Of a DNA stretch of 11,205 nucleotides, positions 1 to 7,681 are shown one piece after another. The notes below the pieces were generated by a model that ran no database searches, was not told where the DNA came from, and saw only the letters and a program-made list of their open reading frames with translations. A program made the translations under genes and the position numbers. This DNA is from Bacteroidales bacterium. GTDB taxonomy: Bacteria > Bacteroidota > Bacteroidia > Bacteroidales > WCHB1-69. Within the stretch, counting starts at the first letter, position 1, and each line of letters opens with the position of its first letter. The stretch spans positions 1-11,205 of the forward strand of contig JAGCRI010000022.1 of NCBI GenBank assembly GCA_017964755.1, read 5' to 3'.

Positions 1-1
1 G

Positions 2-661
2 CTATAATCTTTTGATAACCTCTAATAATTCTTCCGGTGCGTCAATGATGACATCGGCGCCATTTTCGGCGAGTTCACTGCGTGTGCGGAATCCCCACGC
101 TGCACCTATTTTATACAATCCGGCGTTTGCGGCGGTCTCCATGTCGGTCCCTGTGTCACCAATATATAACGTCTCCTCTTTCTTCACCCCTGCAGTTCCC
201 AAAATGTCATATACAATCTGCGGTGCGGGCTTCGTAGGAACGCCATCGCGTTGTCCGTACGCCGCTGCCCATCTCACTGTCGGGAAGTAATGTCTCAATA
301 GCGGAGCCATCGCCACCTGCGCCTTGTTAGAGGCTACCGCAGCTTTTATGCCCATCGCATCAAGTTTCTCCAGAGTTCCGATGATTCCTTCGTAGGGAGC
401 GGTCTTGTCAGCGCTGTGCTGTTGGTAGTAATCCATAAATTCGTTGTAAACAGCTTCCATGGTTTCTGGCGTTCTGAAATCTGTCGGAATTGCGCGTTCC
501 ACCAATTTACGTATGCCGTTGCCGACAAAGTAGTTGTATTTTTCTGTCGCATGTGTGGGGAGCCCGTGCGCGGCAAGCACATGGTTGCAGCTGTCAGCCA
601 AATCGTCAATGGTGTTAAGCAGCGTGCCGTCCAAATCAAAAATGACAAGCTTAATCATCAT
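2..661 (-). CDS. HAD-superfamily phosphatase, phosphoglycolate phosphatase-like
   Basis: This is a complete 219-residue cytosolic HAD hydrolase, a Mg2+-dependent phosphomonoesterase. All four HAD motifs are visible: motif I DLDGT with nucleophile Asp9 and acid/base Asp11, motif II Ser111 (VASNK), motif III Lys144 (TKPAP), and motif IV GDTGTD at 168-173. Residues about 15-90 form an alpha-helical C1 cap, as in Gph and PpaX proteins. The substrate cannot be read from the sequence: phosphoglycolate, another sugar phosphate or pyrophosphate are all possible, so no symbol is given. It is the last visible gene of the mreB cluster. Two adjacent ATGs (661 and 658) overlap the stop codon of the upstream gene, which suggests translational coupling; either could be the start. 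The TAG stop lies at the very edge of the window, so any terminator or further operon gene is out of view. Confidence 0.9.
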   Translation of the reverse strand: MMIKLVIFDLDGTLLNTIDDLADSCNHVLAAHGLPTHATEKYNYFVGNGIRKLVERAIPTDFRTPETMEAVYNEFMDYYQQHSADKTAPYEGIIGTLEKLDAMGIKAAVASNKAQVAMAPLLRHYFPTVRWAAAYGQRDGVPTKPAPQIVYDILGTAGVKKEETLYIGDTGTDMETAANAGLYKIGAAWGFRTRSELAENGADVIIDAPEELLEVIKRL

Positions 662-2228
662 TTTTCATCAAAATGTCAATTGCAAGATTGTTCTGTAGCG
701 GTTCCCTGTCGTCAATTAGGTATTCCAATGTCTGTCTTTTTGTGCCGTTGACATAAAAGTCAAATATGTAAAACCCAGACTTTAATACAATTGAAAACTG
801 TGCATTGTGCTTGTTCGGGCGATAAGTGCCTGTAACTTTTCGTGATGCGGCGTCTTTTACCTCTATCTTACACTCTTTTGTAGTGAGGTCTTGCGGAGCC
901 AGCAGCAGACTGTCTGCAGTCATCATTCGCGCTGTTACTATGTAAAGCGGTGCAGGCTCGTCGAGAAACGTCACTTTGTATATGTCAAGGTCGCCGGCTC
1001 CATTTTCCCTGAAATTGCTGACATATCCGTATCTTCCTGATTTTGAAACAGATATTGTCTTATTGTCATCGGGCGTGTTTATCGGGAAGCCGAGATTGTC
1101 AGGGGTTGCAAACGACTGGTTGTCTTCATTCCAAGCTGATTTGAACAGGTCATAGCCTCCCATACTGTTATGGCCTTGTGAAGCAAAATAGAAAGTGACG
1201 CCGTCAGGAGCAATGTAAGGATAGCTGTCATCATATTGGGAGTTGATGTCACTGCCTGCATTGATAGGGAAACTCCAGTCGCCGTTGGGCAGTTTTTTGC
1301 AATAGTATATGTCGAAGCCGCCATACCCGTCAGGGCGGTCAGAGGAAAAGAAAAGCCAGTTGCCGTCAGGCGACATCATCGCGCCCTGCTCCTTGTATTC
1401 GGTGTTTATATTCAGTTTTTCACTTTTCTGGAAGTTCTTTTTCACTTTTTCAGAAATGAAGATGTCGTCAAGTCCGTATGAGTTGTCGGCGTAAATGAAA
1501 AGCCAGTTGCCGTCTGCTGAAAATCCCACGCTTTCTTCAATATACGAAGAGTTGACAGTATTGGGAAGGCGTTTGGGCTTTTCCCAGCTTTTGCCGTTGA
1601 ATGTGCTGATGTAGATGTCGGAGGTTTTGAACCCGTCAACATCCTCTATAGCGGGCGAATTTTTGTCGCGTTTTGTGGAAAAGACTATAGTTGATTCTGT
1701 TTCATCAACGTATGGGTTGAAATCAGGAAATTCGGTGTTGAGAACCCCGATATTCTGAATGGCGACGTTGCTCCTCAAAGGCATTAGCATTTTGGCGTTC
1801 TCGCACATTTCAATCTGTCGTTGCGCAGGCAAGTCATCTTCCTGCTCTTTGGCAACTTTAGACTGAAAAGTTTTGAATGCGGCAATTGCGTCGTCGAAAC
1901 GGTAGCAGAGCATATAGGCCTTGCCGAGGTCATAGTATATGTAAGCGTCAGCGGTGCGGCTTTTTGCAGCCTTTTCCAAATGTTCTACCGCTTTGTTCCT
2001 GTCAATGCGCGAGTTCAGGTATGCATAGCCGATATATGCGTTGTATTCGGTGTTGTTTTCGTGTACTCGGAGAAGCTCTGTGTAGTGCTTTATTGCTTTG
2101 CGCATATTACCCGATGCCAAAACCTCACGAGCTGTTTTGGCATCAGTGTTTATACTTTGTCCGTATGTTATGGAGAATAAGAGATTTACGATAAAAAGCA
2201 GGAGCAGTGATTTTTTCTTTTCCGACAT
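651..2228 (-). CDS. Secreted TPR / PD40 beta-propeller protein (PorE-like, no OmpA domain)
   Basis: This 525-residue exported protein has a signal peptide (1-23, Lys-rich n-region, Leu-rich core, likely cleavage at YG|QS). TPR-like helices follow at about 34-130. Then come five PD40/WD40-like blades at roughly 169-208, 232-258, 280-309, 334-363 and 387-418, recognisable by recurring SPDGNWLFFSSDR...GGFDIYY-type motifs. The C-terminal part, about 425-525, looks like a small beta-sandwich of the carboxypeptidase-regulatory type. This order matches the first three domains of PorE, a type IX secretion component of Porphyromonas gingivalis, but PorE ends in an OmpA-type peptidoglycan-binding domain that is absent here. 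There is no lipobox. The gene begins 10 bp after mreB, and its TAA stop overlaps the start of the HAD gene, so it is probably in one operon with both. A periplasmic scaffold role is inferred; many Bacteroidota PD40 proteins have no known function. Confidence 0.82.
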   Translation of the reverse strand: MSEKKKSLLLLFIVNLLFSITYGQSINTDAKTAREVLASGNMRKAIKHYTELLRVHENNTEYNAYIGYAYLNSRIDRNKAVEHLEKAAKSRTADAYIYYDLGKAYMLCYRFDDAIAAFKTFQSKVAKEQEDDLPAQRQIEMCENAKMLMPLRSNVAIQNIGVLNTEFPDFNPYVDETESTIVFSTKRDKNSPAIEDVDGFKTSDIYISTFNGKSWEKPKRLPNTVNSSYIEESVGFSADGNWLFIYADNSYGLDDIFISEKVKKNFQKSEKLNINTEYKEQGAMMSPDGNWLFFSSDRPDGYGGFDIYYCKKLPNGDWSFPINAGSDINSQYDDSYPYIAPDGVTFYFASQGHNSMGGYDLFKSAWNEDNQSFATPDNLGFPINTPDDNKTISVSKSGRYGYVSNFRENGAGDLDIYKVTFLDEPAPLYIVTARMMTADSLLLAPQDLTTKECKIEVKDAASRKVTGTYRPNKHNAQFSIVLKSGFYIFDFYVNGTKRQTLEYLIDDREPLQNNLAIDILMKNDD

Positions 2229-2238
2229 TCTTCAGAGA

Positions 2239-3261
2239 TTATTGTATGAGGAAGGTGAATTTATCGTAGTTTTTGAGTGCGATTGCCGTGCCGCGGGCGA
2301 CAGCCTTCAGCGGGTCGTCAACAACATGGACATTGAGGCTCGTGATTTTCGAGATGCGCTTATCGAGCCCGCGAAGCAGCGAGCCTCCACCTGCCATGTA
2401 AATCCCGTTGGTATAAATATCAGCCGAAAGTTCCGGCATCGTCTCTTCCAAAGTCTTGATTACAGCTGATTCGATTTTTGAAATTGATTTTTCCAAAGCG
2501 TGGGCAATTTCGTGGTAGTTGATGGTTCTTTTCACAGGAATGCCTTGCAGCAGGTCGCGTCCCATCACTTCATAGTCAGCTGGCGGATTTTCGAGGTCGT
2601 CAATGGCGGCTCCCACGTTAATCTTTATCTCTTCGGCTGTGCGCTCACCAATTGAAAGGTTGTGGTTGGCGCGCATGAATTGGATGATGTCTTCATTGAA
2701 CTCGTCACCTGCAATTTTAATGGATTTGCTTGTGGCGATACCTCCTAAAGATATTACAGCAATTTCGCTTGTGCCGCCGCCGATGTCGATAATCATATTT
2801 CCTTGGGCATCAAGGACATCGATGCCGCTGCCTATTGCCGCCGCCATCGGTTCGTAAATCATTCGCACGTCTTTTGCCCCCGACTGTTCGGCTGTGTCTT
2901 TCACAGCACGCTGCTCAACCTCCGTAATGCCTGACGGAATGCAGATCACCATCTTCAGTGACGGCGGAAGAATCCTGTTACGGTTAGTGGTCATCTTGAT
3001 AAACTCGCGCAACATCATCTCCGTGGATTTGAAATCGGCAATGACACCGTCACGCAACGGACGGATTGTGCGGATTTTCTCATGTCCTCTTCCGTGCATC
3101 ATCATTGCCTTTTTCCCGACAGCTTTGATTTCCCCTGTCTCGCGGTCAATGGCGATGATTGACGGTTCGTCAACAACAATGTTCTCGTTATGCAATATCA
3201 CCGTATTGGCGGTGCCTAAGTCTATAGCTATATCTTTTGTGAATAATGATGATAGGTTCAT
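2239..3261 (-). CDS. mreB: Rod shape-determining protein MreB
   Basis: This 340-residue bacterial actin homologue polymerises beneath the inner membrane and guides the elongation peptidoglycan machinery. The actin-fold nucleotide motifs are intact: phosphate-1 DLGTANT (14-20), phosphate-2 DIGGGTSE (159-166), the EPMAAAIG segment (137-144) and the adenosine motif AGGGSLLRGL (290-299). The C-terminus, DPLKAVARGTAIALKN..., is typical of MreB. The short N-terminus with hydrophobic residues (MNLSSLF) could serve as a membrane-contact element. Length is normal. The usual partners mreC, mreD, mrdA and rodA do not follow; instead a TPR/PD40 protein begins 10 bp downstream. The copy may be the genome's only MreB in a rearranged locus or a second paralogue. 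A TATCTTTG -7 box lies 22 bp upstream of the start codon. Confidence 0.96.
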   Translation of the reverse strand: MNLSSLFTKDIAIDLGTANTVILHNENIVVDEPSIIAIDRETGEIKAVGKKAMMMHGRGHEKIRTIRPLRDGVIADFKSTEMMLREFIKMTTNRNRILPPSLKMVICIPSGITEVEQRAVKDTAEQSGAKDVRMIYEPMAAAIGSGIDVLDAQGNMIIDIGGGTSEIAVISLGGIATSKSIKIAGDEFNEDIIQFMRANHNLSIGERTAEEIKINVGAAIDDLENPPADYEVMGRDLLQGIPVKRTINYHEIAHALEKSISKIESAVIKTLEETMPELSADIYTNGIYMAGGGSLLRGLDKRISKITSLNVHVVDDPLKAVARGTAIALKNYDKFTFLIQ

Positions 3262-3282
3262 TGTCTTAAATTTTTAATCTTG

Positions 3283-3290
3283 CAAAGATA
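3283..3290 (-). promoter_or_regulatory. Putative Bacteroidota -7 box for the mreB operon
   Basis: The minus strand reads TATCTTTG, a perfect TAnnTTTG match, which would put the transcription start about 15 nt before the mreB ATG. I could not find a clear TTTG -33 box at the right spacing, so the call rests on the -7 element and its position. Confidence 0.5.
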
Positions 3291-3325
3291 CAATTTATAT
3301 TGGTTTGAATTTTTAATAAATATGC

Positions 3326-3355
3326 TTTGTAGCAAAAAAAATTTATGTATATTTG
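3326..3355 (+). promoter_or_regulatory. Putative Bacteroidota sigma-ABfr-type promoter for the OmpA-like lipoprotein gene
   Basis: TTTG at 3326-3329 and TATATTTG at 3348-3355 are separated by 18 bp, close to the TTTG/TAnnTTTG primary-sigma consensus of Bacteroidota. The predicted start of transcription, near 3362, lies downstream of the ATG at 3345 and upstream of the ATG at 3405. This decides the start of the following gene. Confidence 0.65.
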
Positions 3356-3404
3356 CAAAATTAAAGGTAAAAAGTGTAAAACATTAAAAATCAATAAAAT
3401 AAAT

Positions 3405-5231
3405 ATGAAAAACATTAAAATCCTTGCAGTTTGCGTTTTATCGGCTATAATGCTCTTCGGGTGCGGCCTGAAAAAAATGATCAAACGCTATCCTGAAGTT
3501 ACAGTTCAACTTGAAAACCCTGATTTGGAAAACAAGGGCGGAAAAGTGGAATATAAAATCACAGGCACTATACCGGCCAAGTACATGAAGAAAAAAGCCA
3601 CTATGACAATCACTCCGGTTTTAGAGTATAATGGCGAAAAACTTGCACTTGAACCTATCAAACTCCAAGGTGAAAAAGCAAAGAATGCAACGGGAACGGT
3701 TATTCCTTACAAGACGGGCGGAAGTTTCTCAACTACAGGTTCTTTCGATTATAATGATCAGTTGGAGGAAGCTCTGATTCTTGTTGAAGGCCAGGCCAAT
3801 CTGAAAAAGAAATCACATGATTTTGCCCCACGCCGCCTCGGTGAAGGTATCTCCAACACATGTTCACGCTCAGGCCTTACACCATCACTTAAAGAGAAGA
3901 ATGCAGCCGGCAATGGCACTAACATTATGTTAGCCGAACATCAGTACAAACCGGAATTTGTTTCAGAAACAGGCGTCATCTATTTCGAGGTGAACAAATC
4001 AGACCTTAACATGAACCTTAAGTTGAATAAAGATCAGGTTGCAAAAGACGCGGTCCAGAAATTTATGGACTTTGTCGCTGAAGGCCGTAAGGTTAACAAG
4101 ATGATTATCACCGGCTGGGCTTCACCTGAGGGCGAAGAGTCAAATAACCAAGACCTCTCAAACAAACGTACGGAACAGGGAAAGAAATGGTTTGAACAGC
4201 AGTTTGAGAAATATCAGAAGGAATACGCAAAGAAAAACGGCCTGAAATATAAAGATATGCCGAAACCTGAGTTCCAGTATGAGAACAAGGCTTCCGGTGA
4301 AGACTGGAGCGGTTTTGAAAAAGCTGTTGAGAAATCTTCAATCGCAGAGAAAAACCAGATTCTGAATGTGGTGCGCTCACAATCCGACAAGGCAATGCGC
4401 GAACAGAAAATCCGCGAAATGACCGACATCTATAACGAAATCAAGGACGTTATTCTCCCGCCGCTCCGCCGTGTTGAAGTTACCATGAACTGCAATAAGA
4501 ATAACTTCACTGACGAGCAAATCCGCGAACTCGCTTCCACAAATCCTGACACTCTGAACCTTAACGAACTTCTTTATGCTGCCTATATGTCTGATGACGC
4601 TAAGACGAAAAAAGATATTTATTCAACGATCATTGCAAAAGAAGAATATCAGAAAGATTGGCGTGCTTACAACAACCTTGCTGCAATGCAAATTGACGAG
4701 TATCTCAAAACCGGTGATGCCGAAACTCTTGAAAATGCAAAGGGCAATTTGAACAAGGCTGATGCCGTTGACCCTGATAACGGTATGATTCTCAATAATA
4801 TGGGTATTGCCGAATATCTTTCAGGCAACAAAGACGAGGCTATGCAAAAATTTGAACAGTCTCAGAAAGCCGCGAAAGAACCGGTCAACCAGAACTACAA
4901 CCTTGCCCTGCAAAAAATCTCTTCAGGCGATTATGCCGGTGCAAAACAGATGATGAACAACAAGAACTGCGACTATAACATGGCTTTGCTTTATGTCTTG
5001 GAAAAGAACTACGATTCGGCAAAATCAACTCTTGAATGCATTGCTGATAAGGATGCTAAAGTCTATTACCTGCAGGCAGTCCTTGCTGCACGGATGTCTG
5101 ACGAGAACGGCGTTTACTCAAACTTGAAGGAAGCTATTGACAGAGACGCCTCTTACAAGAAAACAGCAAAGAAGGATGCCGAGTTTAAGAAATATAAAAA
5201 GACATCACAATTCGAGGCATTAATCAATTAA
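3405..5231 (+). CDS. Lipoprotein with OmpA-like domain and C-terminal TPRs
   Basis: I start this gene at 3405, giving 608 residues. The upstream in-frame ATG at 3345 precedes the predicted transcription start, whereas 3405 opens directly into a lipoprotein signal peptide with lipobox LFGC (lipid-modified Cys20). The residues after the Cys (GLKK) are not acidic, so there is no evident surface-export signal. Residues 30-135 appear to be a beta-rich domain. An OmpA-like domain spans about 188-362: strand GVIYFEV, then ITGWASPEG...NQDLSNKR (235-255), and the final strand LRRVEVTM (354-361). A helical insertion of about 85 residues (265-350) precedes that last strand. TPR-like helices fill 385-580. 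In classical OmpA domains an Asp and an Arg bind diaminopimelate; here the Asp position is Ser/Pro (GWASPEG) while Arg255 is kept. The protein probably faces the periplasm from a lipid anchor. Its specific role is unknown. Confidence 0.83.
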   Translation: MKNIKILAVCVLSAIMLFGCGLKKMIKRYPEVTVQLENPDLENKGGKVEYKITGTIPAKYMKKKATMTITPVLEYNGEKLALEPIKLQGEKAKNATGTVIPYKTGGSFSTTGSFDYNDQLEEALILVEGQANLKKKSHDFAPRRLGEGISNTCSRSGLTPSLKEKNAAGNGTNIMLAEHQYKPEFVSETGVIYFEVNKSDLNMNLKLNKDQVAKDAVQKFMDFVAEGRKVNKMIITGWASPEGEESNNQDLSNKRTEQGKKWFEQQFEKYQKEYAKKNGLKYKDMPKPEFQYENKASGEDWSGFEKAVEKSSIAEKNQILNVVRSQSDKAMREQKIREMTDIYNEIKDVILPPLRRVEVTMNCNKNNFTDEQIRELASTNPDTLNLNELLYAAYMSDDAKTKKDIYSTIIAKEEYQKDWRAYNNLAAMQIDEYLKTGDAETLENAKGNLNKADAVDPDNGMILNNMGIAEYLSGNKDEAMQKFEQSQKAAKEPVNQNYNLALQKISSGDYAGAKQMMNNKNCDYNMALLYVLEKNYDSAKSTLECIADKDAKVYYLQAVLAARMSDENGVYSNLKEAIDRDASYKKTAKKDAEFKKYKKTSQFEALIN

Positions 5232-5245
5232 AGATAAACCATTTG

Positions 5246-5283
5246 AAAAAAGGGATTACTATTTAAGTTTTCCCTTTTTTTTT
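5246..5283 (+). terminator. Intrinsic terminator after the lipoprotein gene
   Basis: Arms AAAAAAGGGA (5246-5255) and TCCCTTTTTT (5271-5280) form a 10-bp stem around a 15-nt loop, and the T run continues to 5283. The hairpin is A/T-rich with only three G-C pairs, so it may leak. I found no good TAnnTTTG promoter between it and upp, so read-through into upp is possible. Confidence 0.6.
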
Positions 5284-5307
5284 AAACTGACGAAAAAAAA
5301 CTTAGAT

Positions 5308-5967
5308 ATGACAGTTCATAATTTAGGATTGGAAAATTCAATTTTCAACTATTTTATTGCAGAATTACGCAATATCGAGGTTCAGAATGACCCAATGCGT
5401 TTCCGCAAAAATCTTGAGCGTATCGGCGAAATTATGGCCTATGAGGTAAGTAAAACGCTTGAATACGACCAGCAGGAGATTAAAACTCCGCTTGGAAGCC
5501 TTTCAATGTCGCTGCCGAAAGAGAGACCGGTGCTTGCCACAATACTCCGTGCAGGCTTGCCTCTGCACCAAGGGCTGCTGAGTTTCTTCGACCGCTCGGA
5601 AAACGCTTTTATAGCAGCATACCGCAAACATCACAAGGACAGCACTTTTGAGATAAAGCTGCATTACATGGCCTCTCCTGACCTCAACGGCAGGACACTG
5701 ATTCTCTCGGACCCGATGCTCGCAAGCGGAAAATCGATGCTGCTTGCTTATAACGAGCTTCTGTGCAGCGGACAGCCAAAACATACGCACATCCTTTCTG
5801 TCATTGCAAGCCGTCAGGGTGTGGATTTCCTCAAAGAAAACCTTGAAGGGAAGAACTGCACATTATGGGTTGGCGCCATTGACAACGAGATGACAGCGCA
5901 GTCATATATAGTCCCCGGACTTGGTGATGCCGGAGATTTGGCTTTCGGGATGAAATTAGATATTTGA
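5308..5967 (+). CDS. upp: Uracil phosphoribosyltransferase
   Basis: This 219-residue cytosolic pyrimidine-salvage enzyme makes UMP and pyrophosphate from uracil and PRPP. Visible signatures are RAG at 81-83, the PRPP-binding loop DPMLASGKSM at 135-144, and the uracil-binding motif YIVPGLGDAGDLAFG at 200-214 near the C-terminus. The N-terminal half (VQNDPMRFRKNLERIGEIMAYE, 25-46 region) is characteristic of the Bacteroidales form. Length is normal. In the PRPP loop Lys-Ser replaces the Gly-Thr of the E. coli-type loop; Bacteroidales enzymes also vary there, so I expect an active enzyme. It ends 25 bp from the convergent DUF6029-like gene. No dedicated promoter is obvious; transcription may come through the weak terminator upstream. 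Confidence 0.95.
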   Translation: MTVHNLGLENSIFNYFIAELRNIEVQNDPMRFRKNLERIGEIMAYEVSKTLEYDQQEIKTPLGSLSMSLPKERPVLATILRAGLPLHQGLLSFFDRSENAFIAAYRKHHKDSTFEIKLHYMASPDLNGRTLILSDPMLASGKSMLLAYNELLCSGQPKHTHILSVIASRQGVDFLKENLEGKNCTLWVGAIDNEMTAQSYIVPGLGDAGDLAFGMKLDI

Positions 5968-5992
5968 TTTATCTATAAGGCAACCGCTCACA

Positions 5993-7681
5993 TCAGAAAG
6001 ATGTGGTAACCGACAACCCGACACCGTATGCTGCGGGCACCTCGCGGCATACACCGCCTATGCAGAGCATTCCATCTTTGGTCTTGCCATAGTTCAGGGA
6101 GATGCGGGTGGTCTTTATAACGTATGATGCTGCTACATTGAAGAAATGCGTCCTGTGTCCTTTTTCAGGGTTCCCATAATTCCATTCGTCTCCGACTGAG
6201 AAAAACCAGTGCGGTGCAATCGAATATTCCAACATCGCATATAAGCTGCTGCCGCAATCCTGTTTTGTGTATAAATGCTGCAATTCTAACCGCAGCGCAT
6301 GTTTTGTGTTGATATTGCACAGCAAGTCGGCGGCAACATTATGGGCGTGCACAACCGGCTCTCCGGTATGCCCTTGAAGAAGCTCAAGATTGTATGTAAT
6401 ATAGTTATACGCCAATTCCAGGCGCCACCGCTGCGTGAATTTCCGGCTGATTTCTATTCCAATATCCTGATATAAAAGATTTTTTCCAAATTTAAAGAAT
6501 CCTGACTTATAGCCGTCTGTGCCCTTATAGCTTCCTGTTGAATCGGAGGGCTCTCCCCATTTCCGCTCAATGTCGTGCATGCGCGAATATGCAATTGAAA
6601 TGTCGGTGCCATATTTGCCGCCGATTTTGGTTTTTTTCGGAATTTTATAATTCACTTGCGCCTGCACACCTATCTGTCCGTTGGGCTGGGTTGAATATCC
6701 GTAATCCCCTAAAAGTTTGTATGAATAGGTTTTGGTTATAACAGGTATATTATTTATCGACAATAAGTTAGTGCTTGAAATAATATCTCTTTGCGAGCGA
6801 AAATCCATATTGTCGGTGCGGACAAAAGAGGCAGATACGCCCAGTCCTTTCATTGAATACGATGCGGTGGCCAGAAAAGCAACGCCGTTTTTGTAAATAT
6901 ATCCGTTAGTGTAATTGGGGTCGTTGATTTTTCCGGCGTACTCCGCCTCAATGCGAAAGCCCTTGAAGCCGAACTGAAGGCGCGCCGCCCACAAAGCCAC
7001 GTTGGCCGGCAGTTTCAAAACGGGGTCATCGGCCTTCTCATACTTGCTCACAAAACTTCCGCCGATAGCTGCGGTAAAGCCTTTTTCGCCCATGGCAGAA
7101 ATCATTTCTCCGAAATTAATCTCCGCATCCAAGCCGCGCACAAAATCGCGCCGCGACAGATAATCGAAGTCGAAATTCTTCCGTTCAATACCCCAAACTC
7201 CTTTAAGGTGTATCCCATTATATGGCTTTGCGTGGATTTTCACCCCCAACAAACTGTTGTCTATTCCTAACGTTCTTTCCTCGTAAGCCCTCAAAGCAAA
7301 ACCATTCCCGAATTGCTCGTAGAAAGTTCCGGCGGTTACCTCTATATAATCATTTTTGTACTCTCCGAAAAAATTTGTAATTCCCTGCCCTTTATAACCT
7401 ATTTTTTCAAAATCAACCAATGGGTATAGGTAAAACTCATAGCGCAGACCGGCTGAAAAACCGCCATTGGTATAGAGTAGATTCAGGTAAGTATTGGCGC
7501 GCACCTTGTCGTCAGTCTCCGCCGCGCCTATCACCGAATCGGGCATATAGAACATTCCGTCAAACATGAAGTTGCCGCTTATCTGTCCCGACCCGATTTT
7601 AGTCTGGGAAAAAGAATTTGATGCGCAAAATAAAATTATTGATATAAAGAAAGTCTGTAGGAAAAGTTCAAGATACCTCAT
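5993..7681 (-). CDS. DUF6029-like outer-membrane beta-barrel protein
   Basis: This is a secreted protein of about 562 residues, predicted to be an outer-membrane barrel. It has a signal peptide (MRYLELFLQTFFISIILF..., probable cleavage at SFS|Q), many alternating hydrophobic/aromatic strands with Tyr/Gly-rich turns, and a C-terminal Phe (VTTSF) typical of barrel proteins. The N-terminal region with GNFMFDGMFYMPDS, YLNLLYTNGGFSAGLRYE and FGEYKNDYIEVTAGTFYEQFG resembles the Bacteroidota DUF6029 family, recalled from memory and not searched. I place the start at 7681 rather than 7693. The later ATG forms an ATGA overlap with the stop of the thioredoxin gene, sits just after a GGAAGAAG purine run, and avoids an acidic MEEE extension before the signal peptide. 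Function is unknown. Coupling to a TlpA-like protein hints at a linked envelope or redox role. Confidence 0.75.
   Translation of the reverse strand: MRYLELFLQTFFISIILFCASNSFSQTKIGSGQISGNFMFDGMFYMPDSVIGAAETDDKVRANTYLNLLYTNGGFSAGLRYEFYLYPLVDFEKIGYKGQGITNFFGEYKNDYIEVTAGTFYEQFGNGFALRAYEERTLGIDNSLLGVKIHAKPYNGIHLKGVWGIERKNFDFDYLSRRDFVRGLDAEINFGEMISAMGEKGFTAAIGGSFVSKYEKADDPVLKLPANVALWAARLQFGFKGFRIEAEYAGKINDPNYTNGYIYKNGVAFLATASYSMKGLGVSASFVRTDNMDFRSQRDIISSTNLLSINNIPVITKTYSYKLLGDYGYSTQPNGQIGVQAQVNYKIPKKTKIGGKYGTDISIAYSRMHDIERKWGEPSDSTGSYKGTDGYKSGFFKFGKNLLYQDIGIEISRKFTQRWRLELAYNYITYNLELLQGHTGEPVVHAHNVAADLLCNINTKHALRLELQHLYTKQDCGSSLYAMLEYSIAPHWFFSVGDEWNYGNPEKGHRTHFFNVAASYVIKTTRISLNYGKTKDGMLCIGGVCREVPAAYGVGLSVTTSF

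Noticed and set aside
416..751. Plus-strand reading frame opposite the HAD and PD40 gene junction
   Set aside because: It is antisense to two well-supported genes, has no recognisable domain, and is rich in Cys, Val and Phe as antisense translations often are.
3345..3404. N-terminal extension of the OmpA-like lipoprotein from the ATG at 3345
   Set aside because: It overlaps the predicted -7 box and lies upstream of the predicted transcription start. The downstream ATG at 3405 gives a standard lipoprotein signal peptide.
3266..3484. Small minus-strand reading frame across the mreB/lipoprotein divergent region
   Set aside because: It covers both candidate promoters and the start of the lipoprotein gene. 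Its composition is the Ile/Phe/Lys-rich translation expected of AT-rich noncoding DNA, with no motif.
5968..5992. Bidirectional terminator between upp and the DUF6029-like gene
   Set aside because: The 25-bp gap shows no convincing stem or T-tract on either strand. The same is true of the 26-bp gap at 9895-9920.
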